64,000 nucleotides of DNA from positions 62,001 through 126,000 of the forward strand of contig NZ_JAHKRM010000011.1 in NCBI RefSeq assembly GCF_019396345.1, read 5' to 3'. The DNA comes from Nonomuraea guangzhouensis. Lineage in GTDB: Bacteria; Actinomycetota; Actinomycetes; Streptosporangiales; Streptosporangiaceae. A program made the position numbers and the translations under genes. How positions within the stretch are numbered: the first letter of the stretch is position 1; each line of letters starts with the position of its first letter. The notes below the pieces were generated by a model that was not told the DNA's origin, made no database searches, and saw only the letters and a program-made list of their open reading frames with translations. Positions 43,264 to 52,148 of the stretch are shown in pieces.

Positions 43264-43983
43264 ATGCTGGCCGACAACGAGATCAACCGGGTACTTGTCG
43301 TGACCGCGCACCCCGACGACGCCGACTTCGGCGCCGCGGGCACGGTGGCACTCTTCGTCGATCGGGGTGTCGAGGTCACCTATCTGCTGGTCACGGACGG
43401 CGACGCGGGCGGCAACGAACGTACACTCGACAACACCGGCATGGCCGAACTACGCAGGACCGAACAGACGGCGGCCGCCAAGGCGGTGGGCGTCACGGAC
43501 ATCCGTTTCCTCGGCCACGCGGACGGCAGCGTGGTGCCGTCGCTGGCACTGCGCAAGGACATCGCCAGGGTCATCCGCCAGGTACGCCCCGACCTGGTGA
43601 TCACCCACCACCCCGAGCGCAACTACCAGTTCATCGCCCCCAGCCACCCCGACCACCGCGCGGTGGGCGGCTCCACCCTCGACGCCGTCTACCCCGACGC
43701 CCGCAACCCGTACGCCTTCCCCGAACTGGTCAAGGAAGAGAACCTGGAGGCCTGGACGGTCCGCGAGGTCTGGCTCATGGGCGGCTCCACACCCAACCAC
43801 TGGACGGACATCACAGAGGCGATCGACCGCAAGCTGACGGCCTTGCAGTCGCACGTCAGCCAGGTGGCCCACGTGGAGGGCTTCGCCGACTTCGTCAAGA
43901 GCCGCTTCGCCGCGTGGGCCGAACAGGCCGGCTTCGGCGAAGGCCACTACGCGGAAGCCTTCCAAACCGTCACCACGGCCTGA
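43264..43983 (+). CDS. PIG-L/LmbE-family deacetylase
   Basis: A 239-residue zinc deacetylase. The N-terminal VTAHPDDADFGAAGT motif supplies Asp/His zinc ligands and the general base, and SHPDHRAVG the third His. Actinobacterial members include the mycothiol enzymes MshB and Mca and antibiotic-tailoring deacetylases. The shorter form here with no mycothiol genes nearby does not allow a precise assignment. The ATG at 43264 has an AAAGGGA site. It diverges from pcrA. Confidence 0.88.
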   Translation: MLADNEINRVLVVTAHPDDADFGAAGTVALFVDRGVEVTYLLVTDGDAGGNERTLDNTGMAELRRTEQTAAAKAVGVTDIRFLGHADGSVVPSLALRKDIARVIRQVRPDLVITHHPERNYQFIAPSHPDHRAVGGSTLDAVYPDARNPYAFPELVKEENLEAWTVREVWLMGGSTPNHWTDITEAIDRKLTALQSHVSQVAHVEGFADFVKSRFAAWAEQAGFGEGHYAEAFQTVTTA

Positions 43984-45004
43984 CCACCCCCTCTGAACCG
44001 TCCCGACAGGACCCCTTGCCGATGCCAGCCGATCCTGACGGCCGAACCGCCGTGACCGGGCGGACCGTCCTGCCGGGCGGACCGTTCTGGCGGCCGACCA
44101 TCCAGGCAGGCGAGCGGTTCTCGCGAGCGGACCATCGTGACGAGCGGACCGCCATGACGGGCGGACCATCCTGACGGGCCGACCGTCCAGGCGGGCGGGT
44201 CGTCCAGGCGGGCGGGTCGTCCAGGCGGGCGGGTCGTCCAGGCGGGCGGGTCTTCCTGACCGCCTGGCATCCAGGCAGGCGGTCGGTTCTCGCGGGCGAG
44301 CCACCAGGCAGGCAAACTGGCGATCCGAGCCGCCGCCCTGGCGCGTCCTGACGGAGCTAGCCCGCCGGAGTAGCTGCCCGCTGACCCGCCCCTACAGGAC
44401 CACCCTGCCGGATCAGCCGATCCAGGCGGGCAACCCCGCCAGGCAGGCGGACCGTCCCGGCGGCCGACCATCCAGGCAGATGGGCGGCTCTCGCGAGCGA
44501 GCCGTCCAGGCGGGCCGGCTGGCGAGCTGGGCCATCGCCCTGGTGCGTCCCGACGGAGCTGGCCCGCCGGAGTAGTTACCCGCCCACCCGCCCCTACAGG
44601 ACCACCCTGCCGGATCAGCCGATCCAGGCGGACGACCCCTCCACACGGGCGGACCGTCCCGGCGGCCGACCATCCAGGCAGGCGAGCAGTTCCCGCGAGC
44701 GAGCCATCCAGGCGGGCGAGCCATCCAGGCGGGCGAGCCATCCGGGCGGGCGGACCATCCGGGCGGGCGGACCGTCCGGGCGGGCGGGCTGGCGGGCTGG
44801 CGGGCTGGCGGTCTGAGCCGCCGTGCTAGGGCGTTCCGAGAAGGATGCCCAACCGGAGTGGGTGCCGGGCCTGCGCCTGGACCGTCGCGGCAGGTCGTTC
44901 TGAACCGTTCTAAGGCTCTCTGAGGGCTGGGCTGGCCGGGGATCAGGGCGGCCGTTGCGGAGGGCGGGAGCCGGTGCCCTGGGGCGTTCTTGCGGTGGGG
45001 GATG
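43984..45004. repeat. About 1 kb non-coding low-complexity region with a 202-bp tandem duplication
   Basis: Region between the PIG-L gene and the convergent protease gene, rich in degenerate CCAGGCGGGC units (perfect short tandems near 44190-44255, GGCGGGCT tandems near 44785-44815). A roughly 200-bp segment is duplicated in tandem: copy A runs from about 44330, copy B from about 44532, exact offset 202 (for example GATCAGCCGA at 44411 and 44613). A third related piece starts near 44091. Minus-strand frames of up to about 280 codons cross it but translate into Arg/Pro/Gly/Trp-rich repeats with no domain and are judged non-coding. Confidence 0.8.
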
Positions 45005-45700
45005 TCATTTGCTGGGCGAAGGCTGTTTTCCGGCTATTCGGGCGAAGAGGTAGCCGAGGGAGTTGGTGGCCAGGTGCAGCAGGGTTGGGGCTGTCAGTCC
45101 GCCTCGGCGGCGTAGTTCGCAGAAGAAGACGCCTGCTGCGGCCGTCGATATGACGCTGCCCGCCACCACTCGTGCCGTGTCCAGGTGGCCCGGTGTCTCG
45201 CCGGCGGTCAGGGCGCCGAGCGCTGGGTTGGCGCGGGCCATGTCGATTGCCGGGAGGATGTGCCACAGCCCGAACAGGGCCGACGACACCGCCGTTGCCA
45301 CGACGGTTCCGTGGGTGCGGCGGAGTGTGCCGTGCAGGACGCCGCGGAAGCCCACCTCCTCCAGCAGGACCGTGCCCAGGGGCACCTGGACCAGGGCCTC
45401 CTCCAGGACACGTGCGCGCGACAGCGACAGGGCGCGGTCGTCCTGGAACAGCGGGCGGGTGCGTGGCATCGCGACACCGGCCGTGTAGACGGCGGCGACA
45501 CCCGCTGCCAGGGCGCCGCCGATCGCCGCGCCCCTTCGCCCGTGTTCGAACCCGAGCTCCTGCCACGGCACCCCGGACCGCCGCGCCATGGCCACCAGGG
45601 CGGCGGTCGCGGCAGCGGAGGTCAGGGGCGCGAGCCGGGGCGCCACCCGGTTGTTCAGGACGTTGGCCACGGCCAGGACGGCGATCGAGCGAAGTAGCAC
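45005..45700 (-). CDS. CPBP-family intramembrane metalloprotease
   Basis: A 231-residue membrane protein of the CAAX-protease/bacteriocin-processing (CPBP, Abi) family with several hydrophobic helices. The catalytic motifs are EEVGFRG (Glu-Glu-x3-Arg), FGLWH and a later HLATN, so it looks active. Substrates in bacteria are mostly unknown. The GTG at 45700 begins the first helix; the ribosome site is weak, so the exact start is uncertain. It lies downstream of G-rich repeats on the same strand as whiB. Confidence 0.85.
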   Translation of the reverse strand: MLLRSIAVLAVANVLNNRVAPRLAPLTSAAATAALVAMARRSGVPWQELGFEHGRRGAAIGGALAAGVAAVYTAGVAMPRTRPLFQDDRALSLSRARVLEEALVQVPLGTVLLEEVGFRGVLHGTLRRTHGTVVATAVSSALFGLWHILPAIDMARANPALGALTAGETPGHLDTARVVAGSVISTAAAGVFFCELRRRGGLTAPTLLHLATNSLGYLFARIAGKQPSPSK

Positions 45701-46096
45701 CCCTGCAGGCTACGCCGGTCTCTATCCATTCCAACCGGTGAATATCGGCCATCCGCGCTGACTCAGGCATGAGTCCGCGGTGTGCTCGGCCCACGCCGAA
45801 GTCAGCGCCACCTGCCGGGTGCGGGTGTGGGTGTGGGTGTGGGGATGGGCGTGAGGATGGGCGTGGTCGCGGTCCTGGGCACGGCTCGGACACAGGCGTG
45901 GGCGCGGGCGTGGGCACGGGCATGGGCGTGGGCACGGGCGTGGGCGCGGGCATGGGCGTGGGCACGACGGGGGCGTCGTGGTTCGGGCCCTTCGAGGTCC
46001 AGACCATGACGTCCAGACCGACCCACCCAGACCGGGCCCACGCGATCACGACAGGTCCCGCCAACGCAGGCCAGGTCGTGGCCCAGGCAGGTGCCG
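45701..46096. repeat. Intergenic region with G-run simple repeats (potential G-quadruplexes)
   Basis: A 396-bp non-coding region upstream of the protease gene. At 45817-45844 the plus strand carries five G-runs separated by 2-3-nt loops (GGGTGCGGGTGTGGG and similar), fitting the G-quadruplex rule. From about 45899 to 45965, degenerate (GTGGGC/ACGGGC) hexamer repeats continue the pattern. A minus-strand Pro-Thr-Pro repeat frame here runs into the protease gene antisense and is not accepted as a gene. Confidence 0.75.
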
Positions 46097-46378
46097 TTAA
46101 GTGGCGGCTGGGCTGCGCCACCCTAAGGGGAAGCGGGAGCGGCGGCGTTCCTCCGGGGTCAGGCCGCCCCAGATGCCGTCCGCCTCCCCCGCGCTCAGCG
46201 CGTAGGAGCGGCAGTCGGTCAGGACCTGGCAGGTGGCGCAGATCGCTTTGGCTCGCGCCTCCTGGGTGGCGGAGGGCGCGAGCGGGAAGAACAGCTCAGG
46301 ATCGCTGGATCTGCAGGCGCCCCCGCGCAGCCAGCCGATCTCTCCCAATGGCATGGGGTAACGGTATGCCGACGTCAT
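46097..46378 (-). CDS. WhiB-family transcription regulator
   Basis: A small (about 93-residue) iron-sulfur regulator of the actinobacteria-only WhiB family. It has ACRSSDPELFFP with the first Cys, CATCQVLTDC with three further Cys that bind a [4Fe-4S] cluster, the YALSAGEADGIWGGLTPEERRR turn and basic C-terminus. The exact start is uncertain: ATG 46378 is taken, but GTG 46408 and ATG 46354 are in frame. The isoform (WhiB1-like, WblA-like, etc.) cannot be fixed. It precedes the G-rich repeats. Confidence 0.9.
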   Translation of the reverse strand: MTSAYRYPMPLGEIGWLRGGACRSSDPELFFPLAPSATQEARAKAICATCQVLTDCRSYALSAGEADGIWGGLTPEERRRSRFPLGWRSPAAT

Positions 46379-46434
46379 GATCGGCCGCATCATCCTGTGG
46401 GTTGACACGCGACTACATCCCCAGCCGCAGCTTC

Positions 46435-47076
46435 TCAGCAGGCGGCCACGCCGCCTTGGACGCCGTTGGCGAAGGACTGTTGGCGTTGTTCGGCCGTGCC
46501 GTGGGCGCTGGGGTTGAGCCAGTCGTCCGTCGGGTCGCCCGCCGCCTCCAGGTTGCGGAACAGTTCGTCCTCGTCCCCCGGTTCCACCCGCAGGGCGCCC
46601 GCGCTGACCAGTGAGGCGAGCGTGCCGCCCGCGTAGCAGTCGGCCTGCAGCTCCGCCTGTACGTTCAGCTCGAAGCCGGACCGCAGCTGCGCCTGCACCG
46701 AATGCCCGAACTCATGGGGAATGATCAGGTAGACCGAGCCGTCCCCCATGTCGGTCCAGAGCGACTCCATCCAGTCCTGGTCATAGGCGATGAAATGGCC
46801 GGCGGGGCAGTAGAAGGCGTTGTTCGGTACGGCGGGCTCGCCGCCGCAGCTCGGCCCAGATGTCCCGGAATAGGGGACAAAATCGGCAATAGGCCGGTAA
46901 GTCCGTCCGAGGGTGTTGAACTGCTGCTTCCAGAACGCCTCCGTCAGCTCCCGCGCCGTCCGTACGTCACCCTCGAACGTGTCGGCCCCCGAGGCGTCCA
47001 GGGAGGCCGGCCGGGACAGCCCGCACGCGGACAGAAGGAGCACCAGAACAACGGCCAGGGATCGTCGCACAGGCAT
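46435..47076 (-). CDS. Neutral zinc metallopeptidase-like lipoprotein
   Basis: A 213-residue secreted protein. The lipoprotein signal ends LLLSACGLS. The HEFGH zinc motif (Glu as catalyst) lies in IIPHEFGHSVQAQL, followed by ELQADCYAGG with a third acidic ligand, as in the putative neutral zinc metallopeptidase (YpfJ) family. PSCGGE...FYC cysteines may form a disulfide. The ATG at 47076 overlaps the stop of the upstream glutamate-cysteine-ligase-like gene by 1 nt (TGATG), so translation is coupled. Substrate unknown. Confidence 0.85.
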   Translation of the reverse strand: MPVRRSLAVVLVLLLSACGLSRPASLDASGADTFEGDVRTARELTEAFWKQQFNTLGRTYRPIADFVPYSGTSGPSCGGEPAVPNNAFYCPAGHFIAYDQDWMESLWTDMGDGSVYLIIPHEFGHSVQAQLRSGFELNVQAELQADCYAGGTLASLVSAGALRVEPGDEDELFRNLEAAGDPTDDWLNPSAHGTAEQRQQSFANGVQGGVAAC

Positions 47077-48542
47077 CACAAATCCCAAGTGTGCACCGGC
47101 TCGTTGCCATGCATGCGCTCTATGTAGTCAAGGGTCATCGCCCGCAGCGCCTCGTGCCGGTCATCGCCCCCGTGCGCCTGTACGCGTTCCACCTGCCAGG
47201 TCGATCCGGTACGACCGGACAGGCACCGGCCCTCGATGACCCCGAGCAGCCGGTCGGCCACCGGCCCGTCCACCCCCCACTTGCTGAGCCCCTCGTGGGC
47301 CATCGGAAGCAGGCGGCGCAGGATCAGCTCCCCGGCGGACACCTCGCCCAGGCCCGGCCAGTAGAGGCGGGCGTCCAGGCCGTGCCTGGCCGCGCTGTTC
47401 AGGTTGTCCTCGGCGGCGGCGAACGACATCTGGCTCCAGATCGGCCGCTCGGCATGCGGGAGTACGGCCATCAGCCCGTAGTAGAAGGCCGCGTTCGCCG
47501 TGATGTCGAGCACGGACGGCCCGGCGGGCAGCACCCGGTTCTCTATGCGCAGGTGCGGGGCGCCGCCGGCCACCGCGTACACCGGCCGGTTCCACCGGTA
47601 GACCGTGCCGTTGTGCAGGGTCAGCTCGTGCAGTTGCGGGATGCGGCCCTGTTCCAGTTCGGTCCGCGGGTCCTCGTCCTCGCAGAGCGGCAGCAGTGCC
47701 GGGTAGTACAGGACGTTCTCCTCGAACAGGTCGAACACACTGGTGATCCACCGCTCGCCGAACCAGACGCGCGGCCGTACGCCCTGCGCCTTCAGCTCGG
47801 CCGGACGGGTGTCCGTGGCCTGCTCGAACAGCGTGATCCGGGTCTCGCGGTGCAGCTCCTTGCCGAACAGGTACGGCGAGTTCGCGGCGACGGCCACCTG
47901 TGCCCCGGCGATGGCCTGGGCGGCGTTCCAGTGCGCGGCGAACTGCTCCGGGCTGACCTGCAGGTGGAGCTGGACGCTGGTGCACGCGGCCTCGGGGGTG
48001 ATGCTGTCGGCGTGGGTGTCGAGGCGTTCGACGCCCTCGATCGACAGGTGCAGGTCCTCCCCGCGCGCGGCGAAGATCTGCTCGTTGAGCAGCCGGTAGC
48101 GCGGGTTGGCCGACAGCGTGCCCTCATGGATCTCCTGCTCGCGCAGCGTGGGCAGGATGCCGATCAGGACCAGGTGGCCGTTCTCTGTCTGGGCGCGCTC
48201 CTCGGCGTGGTTGAGGCGGCTCCGGATGTCGTGCTCCAGTCTGAGCGGCCCGTCGCCGCCCAGCTCCTGGGGCTCGATGTTGATCTCGATGTTGAACTGG
48301 CCCAGCTCGGTGGCCCAGTCGGGCTGCTCGATCGCGGCGAGCACCGCGGCGTTGCACATGGCCGCCTCGCCCGCCGCGTCCACGATGTTGAGCTCGATCT
48401 CCAGCCCGGCGAGGGGCCGGTCGGCCTCGAAGCGGGCCTCGCGGAGCATCTGGGCGAAGACATCAAGGCATCGCCGCACCTTTTCCCGATATTTCCGTCG
48501 ATCGTCTCGGCTGAATACGACTACCGGCACGTCCCTGCCCAT
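47076..48542 (-). CDS. Glutamate--cysteine ligase family protein
   Basis: A 488-residue ATP-dependent carboxylate-amine ligase of the glutamate-cysteine ligase superfamily. The core GLEIELNIVD resembles the glutamate-binding motif; later segments include FNIEINIEP, SVQLHLQVSPEQF and RIENRVLPAG. The reaction may be gamma-glutamylcysteine formation (an ergothioneine-route step in actinobacteria) or a related ligation; this branch is poorly characterised and no egt genes adjoin it. The ATG at 48542 (MGRDVPVVVFSRDD) matches the usual start of this branch; a TTG at 48569 is also in frame. TGATG coupling to the metallopeptidase gene. Confidence 0.8.
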   Translation of the reverse strand: MGRDVPVVVFSRDDRRKYREKVRRCLDVFAQMLREARFEADRPLAGLEIELNIVDAAGEAAMCNAAVLAAIEQPDWATELGQFNIEINIEPQELGGDGPLRLEHDIRSRLNHAEERAQTENGHLVLIGILPTLREQEIHEGTLSANPRYRLLNEQIFAARGEDLHLSIEGVERLDTHADSITPEAACTSVQLHLQVSPEQFAAHWNAAQAIAGAQVAVAANSPYLFGKELHRETRITLFEQATDTRPAELKAQGVRPRVWFGERWITSVFDLFEENVLYYPALLPLCEDEDPRTELEQGRIPQLHELTLHNGTVYRWNRPVYAVAGGAPHLRIENRVLPAGPSVLDITANAAFYYGLMAVLPHAERPIWSQMSFAAAEDNLNSAARHGLDARLYWPGLGEVSAGELILRRLLPMAHEGLSKWGVDGPVADRLLGVIEGRCLSGRTGSTWQVERVQAHGGDDRHEALRAMTLDYIERMHGNEPVHTWDL

Positions 48543-48616
48543 TCTGGAAATGTCGCATGCCAGAGCCAACTAAGCCAGCACCCCAGCCTTTACATGGCAG
48601 AAACGGGCAAAAGCCG

Positions 48617-49249
48617 TTAGACGAGCCGCCTGGCGGTGGCCCAGCGGGACAGCTCGTGCCGGTTGGACAGCTGGAGCTTGCGCAGCACCGACGACACGTG
48701 CGTCTCGACCGTCTTGACCGAGATGAACAGCTCCTTGGCGATCTCCTTGTAGGCGTAGCCACGGGCGATCAGCCGGAGCACCTCGCGCTCGCGCTGTGTC
48801 AGCGAGTCGAGCTCGGGATCGATGGACGGCGCCTCCGACGAGGCGAACGCGTCGAGCACGAACCCGGCCAGCCGCGGCGAGAAGACCGCGTCGCCCTCGG
48901 CCACCCGGCGGATGGCGTCGGTCAGCTCCTTGCCGCTGATGTTCTTGGTCACGTAGCCGCGGGCGCCGCCGCGGATGACGCCGATCACGTCCTCGGCCGC
49001 GTCGGACACCGACAGTGCCAGGAAACGTACCTGCGAACCGGCGCCGAGCACCCTGCGCAGCACCTCCTGCCCGCCGCCGCCGGGCATGTGCACGTCGAGC
49101 AGGACCACGTCGGGGGTGAGCTCGGCGATCGCCTTGACCGCCGTCTCGACGTCCTCCGCCTCGCCGACGACCTGGATGGAGTCGCCCAGCTCGGCCCGTA
49201 CACCGGAACGGAACAGCCGGTGATCGTCGACGATCAGCACCGTGGTCAT
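48617..49249 (-). CDS. NarL/LuxR-family response regulator
   Basis: A 210-residue response regulator. Receiver domain (about 1-120) with acidic pocket DD near residues 8-9, phospho-acceptor Asp52 in VVLLDVHMPG and conserved Lys in VTKNISGKEL. Output: LuxR/GerE helix-turn-helix (LTQREREVLRLIARGYAYKEIAKELFISVKTVETHV, in two parts). It overlaps the 3' end of the PspC-kinase gene by 4 bp, so it is the cognate regulator. Target genes probably include the divergent PspC operon. Confidence 0.95.
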   Translation of the reverse strand: MTTVLIVDDHRLFRSGVRAELGDSIQVVGEAEDVETAVKAIAELTPDVVLLDVHMPGGGGQEVLRRVLGAGSQVRFLALSVSDAAEDVIGVIRGGARGYVTKNISGKELTDAIRRVAEGDAVFSPRLAGFVLDAFASSEAPSIDPELDSLTQREREVLRLIARGYAYKEIAKELFISVKTVETHVSSVLRKLQLSNRHELSRWATARRLV

Positions 49250-50457
49250 TGCTTCTCCACCTTCATGGTCAACATCACTTCTGTCCCCTCACCGGGCGCG
49301 GTGCGCAGTCTGGCGGCACCGCCGTGACGTTCCATTCTCCCGATGATGGACTCCCTGATCCCCATTCTGTCGAGAGGCACCGCGTCGAGGTCGAATCCCT
49401 TGCCACGATCTCTCACGAAAATCGTGACTTCTTCGCCCTCTACCTCTGCATAGACGGCAACAGAAGGACTTCCAGAGTACTTGGCGGCGTTGACCATCGA
49501 CTGCCTCGACGCCTTCAGCATGGCGGCGAGCTTGCCGGCCGGGTCGAGTGCGATGTCGCCCACGCAGACCACCTCGATCGGCACGCCGTGCGCGTCCTCC
49601 TCTTCCGCGGCGATCCGCCGTACGGCCGCGGCCAGCGTCGCGTCGGCGTCCTGGGCGGGCTGGTAGAGCCAGTTGCGCAGGTCACGTTCCTGCGCGCGGG
49701 CCAGCCTGGTGACCTCGAACGGGTCGTGCGCGACGCGCTGGATCAGCGTGAGCGTGTGCAGAACCGAGTCGTGCACCATGGCCGCGACCTCGGCCCGCTC
49801 CTCCGACCTGATGCGCTCGCGCCGCTCCAGCTGCAGTTCCTTCCACAGGCCCGCGAGCCAGGGAGCGGCGATGACGGCCAGGCCGCCGACCACCACCACG
49901 GTGAACAGCAGGCCGGGCCGGGCCTTGACCAGCTCGCCCTGGGCGGCCAGGAAGCCCGCCGCGCCGATGACGACGAGCGCGATGCCGAGCAGCGTGCGCA
50001 CCCGGTTCTTCCTGATGCTGTTGGTCGCCCCGCTCATCCAGTTCCGGCGGCGTTCGGGATCGGCCTGCTGCCACAGGATGATCGCGCCGATACCGCCCAC
50101 AGCGAACGGCAGGATGCCGATGCCCCCCTTGGAGGCACCGGTCAGCCAGCTGAACGCGAACAGCGCCACACCGATCGCGCTGAACGCCGCGAGCTGGCTC
50201 CAGTCGCGCTGTGGCGACTGCTGCCCCTCGTACGGCTTGCGGGGCGTGATCATCCAGAGCACGGCGTAGGCCACCATGCCGACCCCGTCAACCACGCTGA
50301 GCAGCACGAACATCAACCTGATCACTACCGGATCAAGCTTCAGCTGAGCCGCGAGCCCTTGTGCAACGCCGCCGAGCAGCCGGCCCTCCATGGGGCGCAT
50401 CATCCGGCGGTACGGCGCTTCGCCACCGGGTTCGGCAAGAGTCTTCTGGTCAGCCAT
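49246..50457 (-). CDS. PspC-domain sensor histidine kinase
   Basis: A 403-residue sensor kinase. N-terminal PspC domain (about 18-75: GRLLGGVAQGLAAQLKLDPVVIRLMF) followed by several membrane helices (to about residue 200), a HisKA_3 region with the phospho-acceptor in MVHDSVLHTL, and a C-terminal HATPase (SRQSMVNAAKYSGS, VRDRGKGFDLD). PspC kinases with NarL-type partners sense envelope stress. The ATG at 50457 is chosen at the start of the PspC region; no strong ribosome site is visible. Confidence 0.92.
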   Translation of the reverse strand: MADQKTLAEPGGEAPYRRMMRPMEGRLLGGVAQGLAAQLKLDPVVIRLMFVLLSVVDGVGMVAYAVLWMITPRKPYEGQQSPQRDWSQLAAFSAIGVALFAFSWLTGASKGGIGILPFAVGGIGAIILWQQADPERRRNWMSGATNSIRKNRVRTLLGIALVVIGAAGFLAAQGELVKARPGLLFTVVVVGGLAVIAAPWLAGLWKELQLERRERIRSEERAEVAAMVHDSVLHTLTLIQRVAHDPFEVTRLARAQERDLRNWLYQPAQDADATLAAAVRRIAAEEEDAHGVPIEVVCVGDIALDPAGKLAAMLKASRQSMVNAAKYSGSPSVAVYAEVEGEEVTIFVRDRGKGFDLDAVPLDRMGIRESIIGRMERHGGAARLRTAPGEGTEVMLTMKVEKQ

Positions 50458-50570
50458 AACATCGCCATCGTCACATGTCGCGCGCGTTGGGGACATCAGG
50501 GAACAACCCCCGGGTCGGGTCAGGGGTCTCCCGGATGGAGATCGCCGCCGGGTGGGGCCACGATAGTGGC

Positions 50571-52148
50571 ATGACAGAAGCACCGCCGAAGAGACCGGCC
50601 GCTCCGCCCAGCGCGCTGCGACGCAGCAGCGAGGGGCGCTTCCTCATGGGAGTCTGCGCCGGGCTCGGGCGGCACACCGGGATCGACCCGGTGGTGTTCC
50701 GCGTGGGGTTCGCGGTGCTGCTGTTCGGCTCCGGGGTGGGGCTGTTCCTGTACATCGCGGCGTTCCTACTGATGAAGGAGCCGAACGGGCGGCCCGGTTA
50801 CATCGAGCAGTGGACCCGGCGCGACTTCGCCGCCGACACCGTGATGGCGCTGCTCGCGGCGGTGCTCGCGGCCGGGCTCGGCATCAACCTGGCGTCGGTC
50901 TGGCTCGGCACCGGCACGCTGGTGGTCGGCTTGATGCTGGCCATCGGGCTGCTCGCGGCGCACACCAGCGGCGTGGACCTGCTCGGCCTGGTCCGGTCGA
51001 TGCCCGAGCGGCTCAACCGCCGCCCCCCGCAGGGCGAGCCCGACCCGTTCCTGTACGACTTCGCCCACTCGCCCATCCCGAGCCCCTCCGCGCCGACGGC
51101 GGGCTATCCCCGGCCCCGCCCGGCCGCCTCGTACGCCCGCGAGCCAGTGACGGAGACCGTGCCGCCCCCCACCCCCGAGCCACCGACCACCCCCGAGCCA
51201 CCGACCACCCCCGTGCCGCCGACCCCTCCGACGCGCGTCAACCCCGTCGCCGCCGAAGCACCGCTCGACGAGCCGGCCGCCGCCCGGGCCGAGGCGTATG
51301 GGGAGCCCTACCAGGAGCCGTCGCGGGAACCGTCCCAGGAGTCTCGTCACGAGCCGTCCCAGGAGCCGCGCTACCGCACCGATCCCAGGACCGCCGTCAC
51401 CTACGGCGAGCCGTTCGCGCCGAGGGGCCCCTACCAGCCGCTCGACCCGCGCAGGCGGTCCGGCGGCTACTCACCGTACGACCCCGCCCTGTACGGCGGC
51501 CGGCTGGCGCCCCCGCCCACGCCCCGCCAGAAGCGGCCCAGATCGTTCATCGGCGCCATCACCATGTTGCTGGCCATCATCATTGGAGGGATCGTCGTGG
51601 CGGTCCAGACCAGGTCCGCCTCGGGGGTCAGTCCCACCCTGGTCGGCGGCGCCGTACTCGTCACCATCGGCGCCGGGCTGCTCATCGCGGCCTGGTGGGG
51701 CCGCGGCGCCGGCCTGGTCGCTATCGGCACCATGGTCGCGCTGCTGATCGGCCTCGGCCTGATGGTCGGGGACCTGCCGCGGAACGTCGGCGACTTCGTC
51801 TGGCGGCCGACCACCGTGGCGGAGGCGAACAAGCTCTACGACGTGGGCGTCGGGGACGGCCGGCTCGACCTGTCCGAACTCAAGCTCACTCCGGGCACCA
51901 GCCTGACGTTCAACGCCAAGGTCTCGATCGGCGAATTGACGGTGATCGTGCCGCCGACCGCCAGGGTCGAGGTGCACGCCAGCAACAAGGTCGGCGACAT
52001 CAAGGTGGACCAGTCGCTCAGGGGCGGCGTCGACGTCAAGTTCGACAAGGTGCTGGAGCCCGACACGCGCCCGAAGGGCGCCGTCTCGACCATCGTGCTG
52101 AACCTGAGGGGCGGCGTCGGCGACATGGAGGTGCGGCGTGCCGCGTGA
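50571..52148 (+). CDS. PspC-domain membrane protein with LiaF-like C-terminal domain
   Basis: A 525-residue protein. Residues about 15-75 form a PspC domain (GRFLMGVCAGLGRHTGIDPVVFRVGF). Several helices follow, then a long Pro/Glu-rich linker (about 150-300, with EPSREPSQ repeats), a second helix group (about 325-415), and a C-terminal beta domain (about 420-525) resembling the DUF2154/LiaF cell-wall-antibiotic-response domain. Divergent from the PspC kinase, it probably acts as its negative modulator, as LiaF does for LiaRS (inference). The ATG at 50571 is the most likely start; the GTG downstream gene overlaps by 11 bp. Confidence 0.85.
   Translation: MTEAPPKRPAAPPSALRRSSEGRFLMGVCAGLGRHTGIDPVVFRVGFAVLLFGSGVGLFLYIAAFLLMKEPNGRPGYIEQWTRRDFAADTVMALLAAVLAAGLGINLASVWLGTGTLVVGLMLAIGLLAAHTSGVDLLGLVRSMPERLNRRPPQGEPDPFLYDFAHSPIPSPSAPTAGYPRPRPAASYAREPVTETVPPPTPEPPTTPEPPTTPVPPTPPTRVNPVAAEAPLDEPAAARAEAYGEPYQEPSREPSQESRHEPSQEPRYRTDPRTAVTYGEPFAPRGPYQPLDPRRRSGGYSPYDPALYGGRLAPPPTPRQKRPRSFIGAITMLLAIIIGGIVVAVQTRSASGVSPTLVGGAVLVTIGAGLLIAAWWGRGAGLVAIGTMVALLIGLGLMVGDLPRNVGDFVWRPTTVAEANKLYDVGVGDGRLDLSELKLTPGTSLTFNAKVSIGELTVIVPPTARVEVHASNKVGDIKVDQSLRGGVDVKFDKVLEPDTRPKGAVSTIVLNLRGGVGDMEVRRAA

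Noticed and set aside
43947-44741. Minus-strand frames of up to about 280 codons over the low-complexity region
   Set aside because: Repetitive Arg/Pro/Gly/Trp-rich products with no recognisable domain or start context.
44943-46121. A minus-strand frame of 392 codons with Pro-Thr-Pro repeats
   Set aside because: It runs through the CPBP protease gene in another frame and its distinctive part is just the G-rich simple repeat; no domain is seen.
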